NCBI GenBank assembly: GCA_028712915.1
Contig: JAQTPJ010000032.1
Coordinates: 1 to 7,964 of the forward strand
Direction: 5' to 3'
Source: Candidatus Omnitrophota bacterium
GTDB taxonomy: Bacteria > Omnitrophota > Gorgyraeia > Velamenicoccales > JABMQK01
DNA length: 7,964 bases
Numbering within the stretch: the first letter of the stretch is position 1; the number at the start of each line of letters is the position of its first letter. Both the position numbers and the translations under genes were made by a program. A model generated the notes under the pieces. It searched no databases. It was given only the letters and a program-made list of their open reading frames with translations, and was not told where the DNA came from. Shown here in pieces: positions 1 to 5,119 of this stretch.

Positions 1-919
1 TAGTTTCCTGGCGCGCGGCATCCTGGATTACCTCATCATCTATTATCCCGGAACCAGCACAATTAACCCCCATATCTGTGGGGGATTTATACGGCGATTC
101 GGCGCCGGTTATCTTTTCCAGCATCCTCTTTAAAATAGGAAATATTTCTACATCCCTGTTATAATTTACGGCTACCTTATTATAGGCCTCCAGGTGAAAC
201 GGATCTATCATATTGAAATCTTTGATATCGGCGGTGGCGGCCTCATAGGCAATATTCACGGGATGTTTCAAAGGTATATTCCAGATGGGGAATGTTTCAA
301 ATTTTGCGTAACCTGATTTTTTGCCTCTTTTGTAATCGTGGTATAGCTGGGAAAGGCAGGTGGAAAGCTTTCCGCTGCCCGGGCCAGGAGCTATTACCAC
401 AACCAGAGGATTCTTTGTCTCAATATAGTCGTTTGTACCGTAGCCTGCGTCACTCACGATTAAATCCACTTCAGCGGGATAATCTTTTATCGAACGGTGG
501 GTGTATACTTTTATATGCCTGCGTTCTAATTTATTCTTGAAAATTTTTGCCGCCGGCTGATTGTCAAAACGGGTTATTACCACAGCCCTGATATCAATAT
601 CCCGCTCTTTTAAATCATCTATTAACTTTAACGCGTCTACGTCATAGGTAATGCCGAAGTCTGTCCTCATCTTCCTTCTTTCTATGTCTCCGGCATATAT
701 GCAAAGGATAATGTCAGCCTTACCGCTTAATTGCTTTAGGAGCCTCATCTTTACATTTGGGTCAAATCCCGGCAGGACCCGCGAGGCGTGATAGTCAAAA
801 ATTATCTTTCCGCCAAACTCAAGGTAAAGTTTATTATTAAACCTCTCAACCCGCTCTAAAATGGCCGCGGTCTGTTCTTTTAAATACTTTTCGTTATCAA
901 AACCTATCTTATCGAACAT
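1..919 (-). CDS. DUF1846 (UPF0371) family protein, C-terminus beyond window
   Basis: The first 306 residues of a protein I recognise as DUF1846/UPF0371, a family of roughly 500 residues with no settled function. Family-typical segments are LYLEFGGKI near residue 31, the [10 protein letters not shown] region near 46-55, a glycine-rich APGPGSGKL stretch at 177-185, [17 protein letters not shown] near 206-222, AYEAATAD near 224-231, a [20 protein letters not shown] block at 239-261 and SPTDMGVN near 279-286. The GSGK piece looks like a phosphate-binding loop, but that is inference. No signal peptide or membrane segment is visible, so it is probably cytoplasmic. The ATG at 917-919 follows AAGGGGGG about 8 nt upstream. 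The gene lies downstream of the GAF-ANTAR gene on the same strand, separated by 157 bp containing a promoter and terminator, so its expression may be attenuated. Family assignment is firm; function is unknown. Confidence 0.9.
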   Translation of the reverse strand, partial: MFDKIGFDNEKYLKEQTAAILERVERFNNKLYLEFGGKIIFDYHASRVLPGFDPNVKMRLLKQLSGKADIILCIYAGDIERRKMRTDFGITYDVDALKLIDDLKERDIDIRAVVITRFDNQPAAKIFKNKLERRHIKVYTHRSIKDYPAEVDLIVSDAGYGTNDYIETKNPLVVVIAPGPGSGKLSTCLSQLYHDYKRGKKSGYAKFETFPIWNIPLKHPVNIAYEAATADIKDFNMIDPFHLEAYNKVAVNYNRDVEIFPILKRMLEKITGAESPYKSPTDMGVNCAGSGIIDDEVIQDAARQET

Positions 920-990
920 ACTTAAATCCCCCCTTGCCTATCTCGTGCCGGCGATAATAATTAAATTTGTTGCCAAAACCTGCCTAAAAA

Positions 991-1020
991 AGAAAAAACT
1001 CCGACTTTTTCTCGGAGCTT
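991..1020 (-). terminator. Intrinsic terminator between GAF-ANTAR and DUF1846 genes
   Basis: Minus-strand RNA forms CUCCGA (1012-1017) with UCGGAG (999-1004) around the loop GAAAAAG. The stem is extended by a G-U and two A-U pairs and followed by TTTTTTCTTTTTT. This is a classic Rho-independent terminator. It ends GAF-ANTAR transcripts and, because a promoter lies between it and that gene, could also act as an attenuator for DUF1846. Confidence 0.85.
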
Positions 1021-1046
1021 CTTTGCTAATTGAACGCCTTTGTTCA
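1016..1046 (-). promoter_or_regulatory. Candidate ANTAR-type paired hexaloop hairpins
   Basis: Read as minus-strand RNA, stem UGAAC/GUUCA (1042-1046 with 1031-1035) encloses the six-base loop AAAGGC. After UUA-type linker bases (1028-1030), AGC/GCU (1025-1027 with 1016-1018) encloses AAAGAA. Both loops carry A at position 1 and G at position 4, the signature of ANTAR-bound RNA. The 3' arm of the second hairpin is also the start of the 5' arm of the terminator, so the two folds exclude each other. The second stem has only three pairs, which is the weak point. The neighbouring gene encodes an ANTAR protein. Confidence 0.45.
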
Positions 1047-1051
1047 TGTAG

Positions 1052-1080
1052 AAATTATCACACAAAACAATCTTTGTCAA
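1052..1080 (-). promoter_or_regulatory. Sigma70-type promoter ahead of the DUF1846 leader
   Basis: On the minus strand there is a perfect TTGACA (1075-1080), a 17-bp spacer and TAATTT (1052-1057) preceded by TGA, an extended -10. The TGA stop codon of the GAF-ANTAR gene lies inside the -35 box. The predicted start of transcription is about 1044-1047, just upstream of the leader hairpins. Seen directly; activity is inferred. Confidence 0.6.
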
Positions 1081-1778
1081 TTTCTTTTTATCTCGTGAGT
1101 TAGTATTATCGCCTCTGCCACGTCTTTCATGCTGAGGCGCTTGTTCATACTCGACTTTCTTATTAAATTATATGCCTCTTCCTCTGACAGCTTATTATCC
1201 TTCATCAGTATGCCTTTGGCCCTGTCTATCTTTTTCCTCGCCTCCAGCTCTTCCTGTATCACCTTTGTCTTCACAATCAGCTCGGTATTCTCGATAGCAA
1301 CTGCTGCCTGATTGGCTACTGTGGTCAAAAGGTCTATGTCGCTTTTGGTAAATTTATAAGGAGTGGTCGTATAACAATTCACTACGCCGATAACCCTGTC
1401 TTTTACCATCATCGGCGTGCTAAGCATTGAAACCAACTTCTCTTTTTTGGCTAATTTTTTCTCTTTATAACGGGGATCTTCAAGGACATCTGCTATAACG
1501 AGAGGCTTTCTTTCCTTTGCCACAAGGCCCACAATCCCTTCGCCTACTTTCAGGCTCCTATCCTGTAAATATTCCTCGCTCATTGCCTGAGTCGCCCTTA
1601 TCTTGAGCTCCTTAGTAGACTCATCAATAAGCCACAAGGTGCATATCTTCGTCTTCATCACATTAGCGGTCAGGGTAACAATGAGCTTGAGGACATCCTC
1701 AAGGTATAAGTCTGAAGTGATGGCCTTGCTTATTTTGCTTAGGGTATCGATATAGGCTTTATAGGAGTATTTTGGCAT
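1077..1778 (-). CDS. GAF-ANTAR domain RNA-binding antitermination regulator
   Basis: A complete 233-residue cytoplasmic regulator. Residues about 12-165 form a GAF sensor domain, with the core KVGEGIVGLVAKERKPLVIADV at 77-98, STPMMVKDRVIGVVN at 120-134 and the closing helix LLTTVANQAAVAIEN at 150-164. Residues about 177-230 form an ANTAR domain: EELEARKKIDRAKGILM at 176-192, LSEEEAYNLIRKSSM at 197-211 and MKDVAEAIIL at 217-226. ANTAR domains bind paired hexaloop RNA hairpins and stop terminators forming; in known systems they often govern nitrogen or amine use. The GAF ligand cannot be told from sequence. The gene is divergent from the HTH-glutamine synthetase. A stop codon lies three codons upstream of the ATG in frame, so this start is the earliest possible; no Shine-Dalgarno sequence precedes it, and the promoter implies a leader of only about 10 nt. 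Possible RNA targets lie just downstream of its stop. Confidence 0.9.
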   Translation of the reverse strand: MPKYSYKAYIDTLSKISKAITSDLYLEDVLKLIVTLTANVMKTKICTLWLIDESTKELKIRATQAMSEEYLQDRSLKVGEGIVGLVAKERKPLVIADVLEDPRYKEKKLAKKEKLVSMLSTPMMVKDRVIGVVNCYTTTPYKFTKSDIDLLTTVANQAAVAIENTELIVKTKVIQEELEARKKIDRAKGILMKDNKLSEEEAYNLIRKSSMNKRLSMKDVAEAIILTHEIKRN

Positions 1779-1795
1779 GGTTAATTATGGAAGTT

Positions 1796-1824
1796 ATTGT
1801 ATCTCTATTTAAATATTTTAGCAA
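1796..1824 (-). promoter_or_regulatory. Promoter of the GAF-ANTAR gene
   Basis: Minus strand: TTGCTA (1819-1824), a 17-bp spacer and TACAAT (1796-1801). The -10 box ends 17 nt before the ATG, so the predicted mRNA has about 10 untranslated bases and no Shine-Dalgarno sequence. Confidence 0.6.
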
Positions 1825-1885
1825 GCATAAAGTATAAATGCCTAAAAGCAGCCGGCACAGGTAAAAATAAAATAATAAAAAAGTA

Positions 1886-1901
1886 CTTGACAACTGTAAA
1901 G
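1886..1901 (+). promoter_or_regulatory. Palindromic operator-like site 1, over the -35 box
   Basis: CTTGACAACTGTAAAG is a 7+2+7 inverted repeat with one mismatch. It contains the -35 hexamer and the start of the spacer. It matches site 2 (1913-1928) in all but one base, with centres 27 bp apart. Occupancy would block RNA polymerase. Confidence 0.65.
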
Positions 1902-1914
1902 AAGGTGGTATACT
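1887..1914 (+). promoter_or_regulatory. Core promoter of the HTH-glutamine synthetase gene
   Basis: Perfect TTGACA at 1887-1892, a 16-bp spacer and TATACT at 1909-1914, with an extended -10 TGG at 1906-1908. Transcription should start near 1921, giving a leader of about 33 nt, too short for a dual-hairpin antiterminator. The strong consensus suggests a promoter held down by a repressor. Confidence 0.8.
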
Positions 1915-1928
1915 TTACAACTGTAAAG
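1913..1928 (+). promoter_or_regulatory. Palindromic operator-like site 2, over the transcription start
   Basis: CTTTACAACTGTAAAG is a perfect 7-bp inverted repeat around AC. It overlaps the end of the -10 box and the predicted start of transcription. The shared block with site 1 runs to 18 bp (TACTTKACAACTGTAAAG, at 1884-1901 and 1911-1928). The inner TACA-N2-TGTA also resembles operators of the CopY/BlaI repressor class, so a regulator encoded elsewhere cannot be excluded. Confidence 0.7.
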
Positions 1929-1940
1929 CAGTTAAATCTT

Positions 1941-1948
1941 AAAGGAGG
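1941..1948 (+). promoter_or_regulatory. Ribosome binding site fixing the HTH-GS start
   Basis: AAAGGAGG ends 5 nt before the ATG at 1954. This settles that the HTH domain is translated as part of the protein. The next in-frame Met (residue 47) has no such site. Confidence 0.9.
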
Positions 1949-1953
1949 CGAAA

Positions 1954-3495
1954 ATGAAGAAAGAATACTTAAGCCCTACAGAAACGGCAAAAATACTGGG
2001 AATTTCCCGTCAGGCGGTAATTGACCGGATAAAACACGGCAGCCTCAACGCTGAAAAGGCCGGCAGGCAGTATATAATACCCTCTGACCAAATGCAAATC
2101 AAACAGGCCTCTATTAAATCAGGCAATACTAAAATAAAACAGAGCATCCTACCCACTTCTGCCGCAACTAAAGTTAAAAACAAGAAAGAAATCTTAGACA
2201 AGATAAAAGAATATGGGGTAAAGACAATACAGCTCTGGTTTGTAGATATACTAGGTATCCTGAAATGCGTGTCTATCACAGAGGGCGAATTAATGGAAGC
2301 CATGGACCACGGCAAGGGCTTTGACGGATCTTCTGTTACCGGCTTTGCCGAGGCTGAGGAAAGCGATATTATTGCTCAGCCAGATCTCAAAACCTTCAGG
2401 ATACTACCATGGACATTAGAAACAGACCCTACAGCGCGGATGTTCTGCGACATATTGAACCCTGACCGCAGCCCTTATGAAGGTGATCCAAGGTATGCTC
2501 TAAAAAGAGCTCTTGAACGGGTAAAGAAATTAGGCCTTACATATTATATCGGGCCTGAAATAGAATATTTTTATCTTAAATCCGATAAAAAGCCCGAAAC
2601 AATCGACGACGGTTCTTATTTTGAACTAATACCGAACGACCTTGCCAATACATTAAGGAATAAAACAGTCAGAGTCCTTGAAGAAATGGGTATACCCATG
2701 GAGGCAATGCACCATGAAGTCGCACCCAGCCAACATGAAATCGACCTAAGATATTCGGACGCGCTCACCATGGCTGATAATGTGATAACCTGTAAATACG
2801 TGATCAAAGAAATAGCCCAGCAGAGCGGAGTTTACGCCACGTTTATGCCTAAGCCTATTTTTGGCGTAAACGGCTCGGGGATGCATACGCATCAATCGCT
2901 ATTTGGAGGCAAGAATAACGCTTTCTTTGATAAAAAAGATAAGTATCATCTCTCTATAATTGCCAAACAGTTTATTGCAGGACAGTTGAAACACGCCAGA
3001 GAAATATGTTCTTTAACTGCCCAATGGGTAAACTCTTACAAGAGGCTGGTGCCTGGTTACGAAGCCCCTGTTTACGTTTCCTGGGCACAAAGAAACCGTA
3101 CCACTCTGCTCAGAGTACCTTTATATAGGCCGGGAAACGAAAAAGCAACGCGCGTGGAACTGCGCTGCCCAGACCCAGCTTGTAACCCTTATCTAACATT
3201 TACAGTAATTCTGGCTGCAGGCCTTGAAGGCATTGAGAAAAAATACACCCTCCCTCCTCCTGTGGAACCAAACATCTACCATATGGCCATGGAAGAAAGG
3301 GAACGCAGAGGCCTTATTTCTCTGCCAGGCAACCTGTTTCAGGCCATTCAGGAAACAGAAAACAGCAAATTCGTCAGAGAAGCTTTGGGCGAACATATAT
3401 TCAACAGGTTTATCTTTAATAAGAAAAAAGAATGGGAAGAATACCGCATCCAGATCACACAGCACGAAATTAAGAAATATCTGCCTTTGCTATAG
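1954..3495 (+). CDS. glnA: Type I glutamine synthetase with N-terminal HTH DNA-binding domain
   Basis: Glutamine synthetase makes glutamine from glutamate, ammonia and ATP. This one has 513 residues against about 440-450 for the short GSI-alpha type. Residues 1-47 add an excisionase/MerR-like helix-turn-helix (LSPTETAKILGISRQAVIDR at 6-25, then a GRQYIIP wing at 38-43). A basic, Ser/Lys-rich linker (48-76) follows. The beta-grasp domain covers about 77-165 (FDGSS at 123-127) and the catalytic domain the rest. Active-site residues are intact: E202 and E204 (GPEIEYF), E255 and E262, H311 (GSGMHTH), flap E370 (GYEAP), E402 and R404 (VELRCPDP), NPYL at 411-414. At the position I align with B. subtilis Arg62, needed there for feedback inhibition, Glu133 is found (alignment from memory). 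The enzyme should be active as a dodecamer. HTH plus operator-like palindromes at its own promoter suggest self-regulation, which is inference. Confidence 0.95.
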   Translation: MKKEYLSPTETAKILGISRQAVIDRIKHGSLNAEKAGRQYIIPSDQMQIKQASIKSGNTKIKQSILPTSAATKVKNKKEILDKIKEYGVKTIQLWFVDILGILKCVSITEGELMEAMDHGKGFDGSSVTGFAEAEESDIIAQPDLKTFRILPWTLETDPTARMFCDILNPDRSPYEGDPRYALKRALERVKKLGLTYYIGPEIEYFYLKSDKKPETIDDGSYFELIPNDLANTLRNKTVRVLEEMGIPMEAMHHEVAPSQHEIDLRYSDALTMADNVITCKYVIKEIAQQSGVYATFMPKPIFGVNGSGMHTHQSLFGGKNNAFFDKKDKYHLSIIAKQFIAGQLKHAREICSLTAQWVNSYKRLVPGYEAPVYVSWAQRNRTTLLRVPLYRPGNEKATRVELRCPDPACNPYLTFTVILAAGLEGIEKKYTLPPPVEPNIYHMAMEERERRGLISLPGNLFQAIQETENSKFVREALGEHIFNRFIFNKKKEWEEYRIQITQHEIKKYLPLL

Positions 3496-3504
3496 GGATT
3501 GATT

Positions 3505-3536
3505 AAACGGTATTAACCGTTTCTAGCTAAAAATTT
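3505..3536 (+). terminator. Probable terminator of the HTH-GS gene
   Basis: AAACGGT (3505-3511) pairs with ACCGTTT (3516-3522) around ATTA, ten bases after the stop codon. The T-run (3534-3539) starts 11 nt beyond the stem, so termination may be incomplete. Confidence 0.5.
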
Positions 3537-3548
3537 TTTCTGCCTACC

Positions 3549-3577
3549 TTGAATTTCTATAGAGCATATGTTATGCT
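3549..3577 (+). promoter_or_regulatory. Candidate promoter for an intergenic small RNA, with palindrome
   Basis: TTGAAT (3549-3554), a 17-bp spacer and TATGCT (3572-3577). The -10 box is the right arm of a perfect inverted repeat, AGCATA-TGT-TATGCT (3563-3577), which could be an operator. No protein gene lies downstream on this strand within the window. Confidence 0.45.
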
Positions 3578-3583
3578 TTCCCT

Positions 3584-3671
3584 AGATAATTAAATAAGGA
3601 GGCTGGACTGATAGCGTAAGCTATGAGGCCTATCACCTACAAAAAAACCCCTAAAAATCAGGGGTCTTTTT
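3584..3671 (+). ncRNA. Candidate structured small RNA between glnA and gdhA
   Basis: From the predicted start near 3584 to the terminator T-run is about 88 nt with no credible reading frame. The RNA can fold into one elongated stem: AGG (3597-3599) with CCU (3636-3638), AGGCU (3600-3604) with GGCCU (3627-3631) including one G-U, and AUAGC/GCUAU (3611-3615 with 3620-3624) capped by the GNRA-type tetraloop GUAA. It is followed at once by an intrinsic terminator. UGAUAG (3609-3614) could instead pair with CUAUCA (3630-3635). I recognise no known riboswitch or RNA family. Position between two nitrogen genes is suggestive only. Confidence 0.4.
3640..3671 (+). terminator. Intrinsic terminator of the candidate small RNA (bidirectional)
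   Basis: ACCCCT (3647-3652) pairs with AGGGGT (3660-3665) around a seven-base loop, then CTTTTT on the plus strand. On the minus strand the same hairpin is followed by seven T, so it can also catch read-through from gdhA. Confidence 0.8.
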
Positions 3672-3690
3672 GTTTATAGTAGCATCCAAG

Positions 3691-3731
3691 CAAAAGGGGC
3701 AAATCCTCGAATCGGGATTTGCCCCTTCTTT
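3691..3731 (-). terminator. Terminator of the nfnA-nfnB-gdhA operon
   Basis: A 13-bp perfect stem (3694-3706 with 3715-3727) around an eight-base loop lies 31 nt beyond the gdhA stop. It is followed on the minus strand by a short T run (TTTTG). On the plus strand it reads CTTCTTTATT, so it may work both ways. Confidence 0.8.
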
Positions 3732-3758
3732 ATTCAAAACTATAGTTCTTAGGCCGCC

Positions 3759-5096
3759 CTACACAAGCCCTTGATCTATCATGGCGTCAGCCACTTTTAC
3801 AAAACCGGCTATGTTTGCGCCTTGCACATAGTTTATGTATTTTCCTTCTTTGCCGTATTTTACGCACTGCTCGTGGATAGCTATCATTATGTCATGCAGT
3901 TTTTTATCCACTTCTTCGCGGCTCCAGGATAACCTCATGCTATTCTGCGACATTTCCAACCCTGATGTAGCCACGCCGCCGGCATTGGATGCCTTGCCGG
4001 GCGCGTATAATATCTGAGCCTTCTGGAATACCTTTATTCCTTCAGGTGTTGTAGGCATGTTCGCGCCTTCTCCTATGGCAATACAGCCATTTTTCACTAG
4101 CGTCTTTGCATCCTCTTCGCTTATTTCATTCTGAGTCGCGCTGGGGAAAGCTATATCACATTTTATTCCCCACGGGCGCTTACCCTCAAAATATTCGCAC
4201 TTAAACTCTTTCACGCAATCCTTTATGCGCCCCCGCACTACATTCTTAAGGCGCATTATATAGCCCAACTCCTTATTATCTATGCCATCCTTATCATAAA
4301 TAAAACCATTGGAATCGGAAACCGTGACAACCTTTGCCCCTAATTCAATGAGTTTTTCAACTGTATACTGGGCGACATTTCCTGAGCCAGACACAGTGCA
4401 TACTTTACCCTTAAAAGACTCTCCGCGCGTTTTCAGCATTTCCTGGACAAAATATACGCATCCATAACCAGTCGCCTCCGGCCTTATCAAACTTCCACCC
4501 CAACTCAAACCTTTGCCGGTAAGGACTCCTGAAAACTCATTGCGCAATCTCTTATACTGCCCGAACATATATCCTATCTCACGCCCACCCACGCCTATGT
4601 CTCCTGCGGGCACATCGGTATCCGGACCAATATACTTAGATAACTCCGTCATAAAACTCTGGCAGAACTTCATTACTTCGTTATCTGATTTTCCCTTGGG
4701 GTCAAAATCAGAACCGCCTTTGCCGCCGCCCATTGGCAGAGTGGTCAAACTATTTTTGAATACCTGCTCAAAAGCTAGAAACTTTAGGATACTTAAGTTT
4801 ACGCTTGGATGAAAACGCAGGCCGCCTTTATACGGGCCAATCGCGCTGTTCATTTCAATACGGTATCCTCTGTTAATATGAATCTTGCCTTTGTCATCCA
4901 GCCATGGGACGCGAAACATTATAACTCTTTCCGGCTCAACTATTCTCTCCAGAATATTTTCTTCCTGGTATCTCGGGTTCTTTTCGATAAAAGGCGTTAC
5001 CGACTCCACCACTTCCTGCACAGCCTGATGGAATTCAATCTCGCCCGGATTCCTTTCTACTATTTTCGCCATAAACTCTTCGATCTTTTTTGACAT
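3759..5096 (-). CDS. gdhA: NADP-type glutamate dehydrogenase
   Basis: Full-length (445 residues; E. coli GdhA has 447) hexameric-type glutamate dehydrogenase, which reversibly aminates 2-oxoglutarate to glutamate in the cytoplasm. Visible are the substrate region GPYKGGLRFHP at 87-97, PMGGGKGGSDFDPKG at 121-135 with catalytic K126, VPAGDIGVGGRE at 162-173 with catalytic D166, and the nucleotide-binding SGSGNVAQYTVEKL at 236-249. The segment after the second strand reads VSDSNG (259-264), as in NADP-dependent enzymes rather than NAD-type ones, so biosynthetic use is likely. C-terminal ASNAGGVATSGLEMSQNS is typical. It is the last gene of the operon, 23 bp after nfnB, with a very strong ribosome site; NfnAB upstream would supply its NADPH. 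Confidence 0.97.
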   Translation of the reverse strand: MSKKIEEFMAKIVERNPGEIEFHQAVQEVVESVTPFIEKNPRYQEENILERIVEPERVIMFRVPWLDDKGKIHINRGYRIEMNSAIGPYKGGLRFHPSVNLSILKFLAFEQVFKNSLTTLPMGGGKGGSDFDPKGKSDNEVMKFCQSFMTELSKYIGPDTDVPAGDIGVGGREIGYMFGQYKRLRNEFSGVLTGKGLSWGGSLIRPEATGYGCVYFVQEMLKTRGESFKGKVCTVSGSGNVAQYTVEKLIELGAKVVTVSDSNGFIYDKDGIDNKELGYIMRLKNVVRGRIKDCVKEFKCEYFEGKRPWGIKCDIAFPSATQNEISEEDAKTLVKNGCIAIGEGANMPTTPEGIKVFQKAQILYAPGKASNAGGVATSGLEMSQNSMRLSWSREEVDKKLHDIMIAIHEQCVKYGKEGKYINYVQGANIAGFVKVADAMIDQGLV

Positions 5097-5102
5097 ATTG
5101 TT

Positions 5103-5113
5103 CCTCCTCCTTT
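5103..5113 (-). promoter_or_regulatory. Strong ribosome binding site of gdhA
   Basis: AAAGGAGGAGG, six bases before the ATG, sits wholly in the 23-bp gap after nfnB. It is far stronger than the sites of nfnA and nfnB, suggesting GdhA is made in excess of its operon partners. Confidence 0.85.
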
Positions 5114-5119
5114 AGAAAA

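Noticed and set aside
292..540. Plus-strand reading frame within the DUF1846 gene
   Set aside because: The opposite strand encodes a highly conserved family sequence over the same bases.
861..1103. Plus-strand reading frame over the DUF1846 start and terminator
   Set aside because: Low-complexity composition, crosses an intrinsic terminator and opposes two well-supported genes; it is a shadow frame.
1895..1919. GlnR/TnrA box (TGTNA-N7-TNACA) at the GS promoter
   Set aside because: TGTAA and TTACA half sites occur in the right order but 15 bases apart rather than 7, so the classical Bacillus operator is absent.
3623..3679. Eighteen-codon ORF starting ATGAGGCCT
   Set aside because: It lies inside a predicted stem, runs through the terminator hairpin and has no ribosome site at proper distance.
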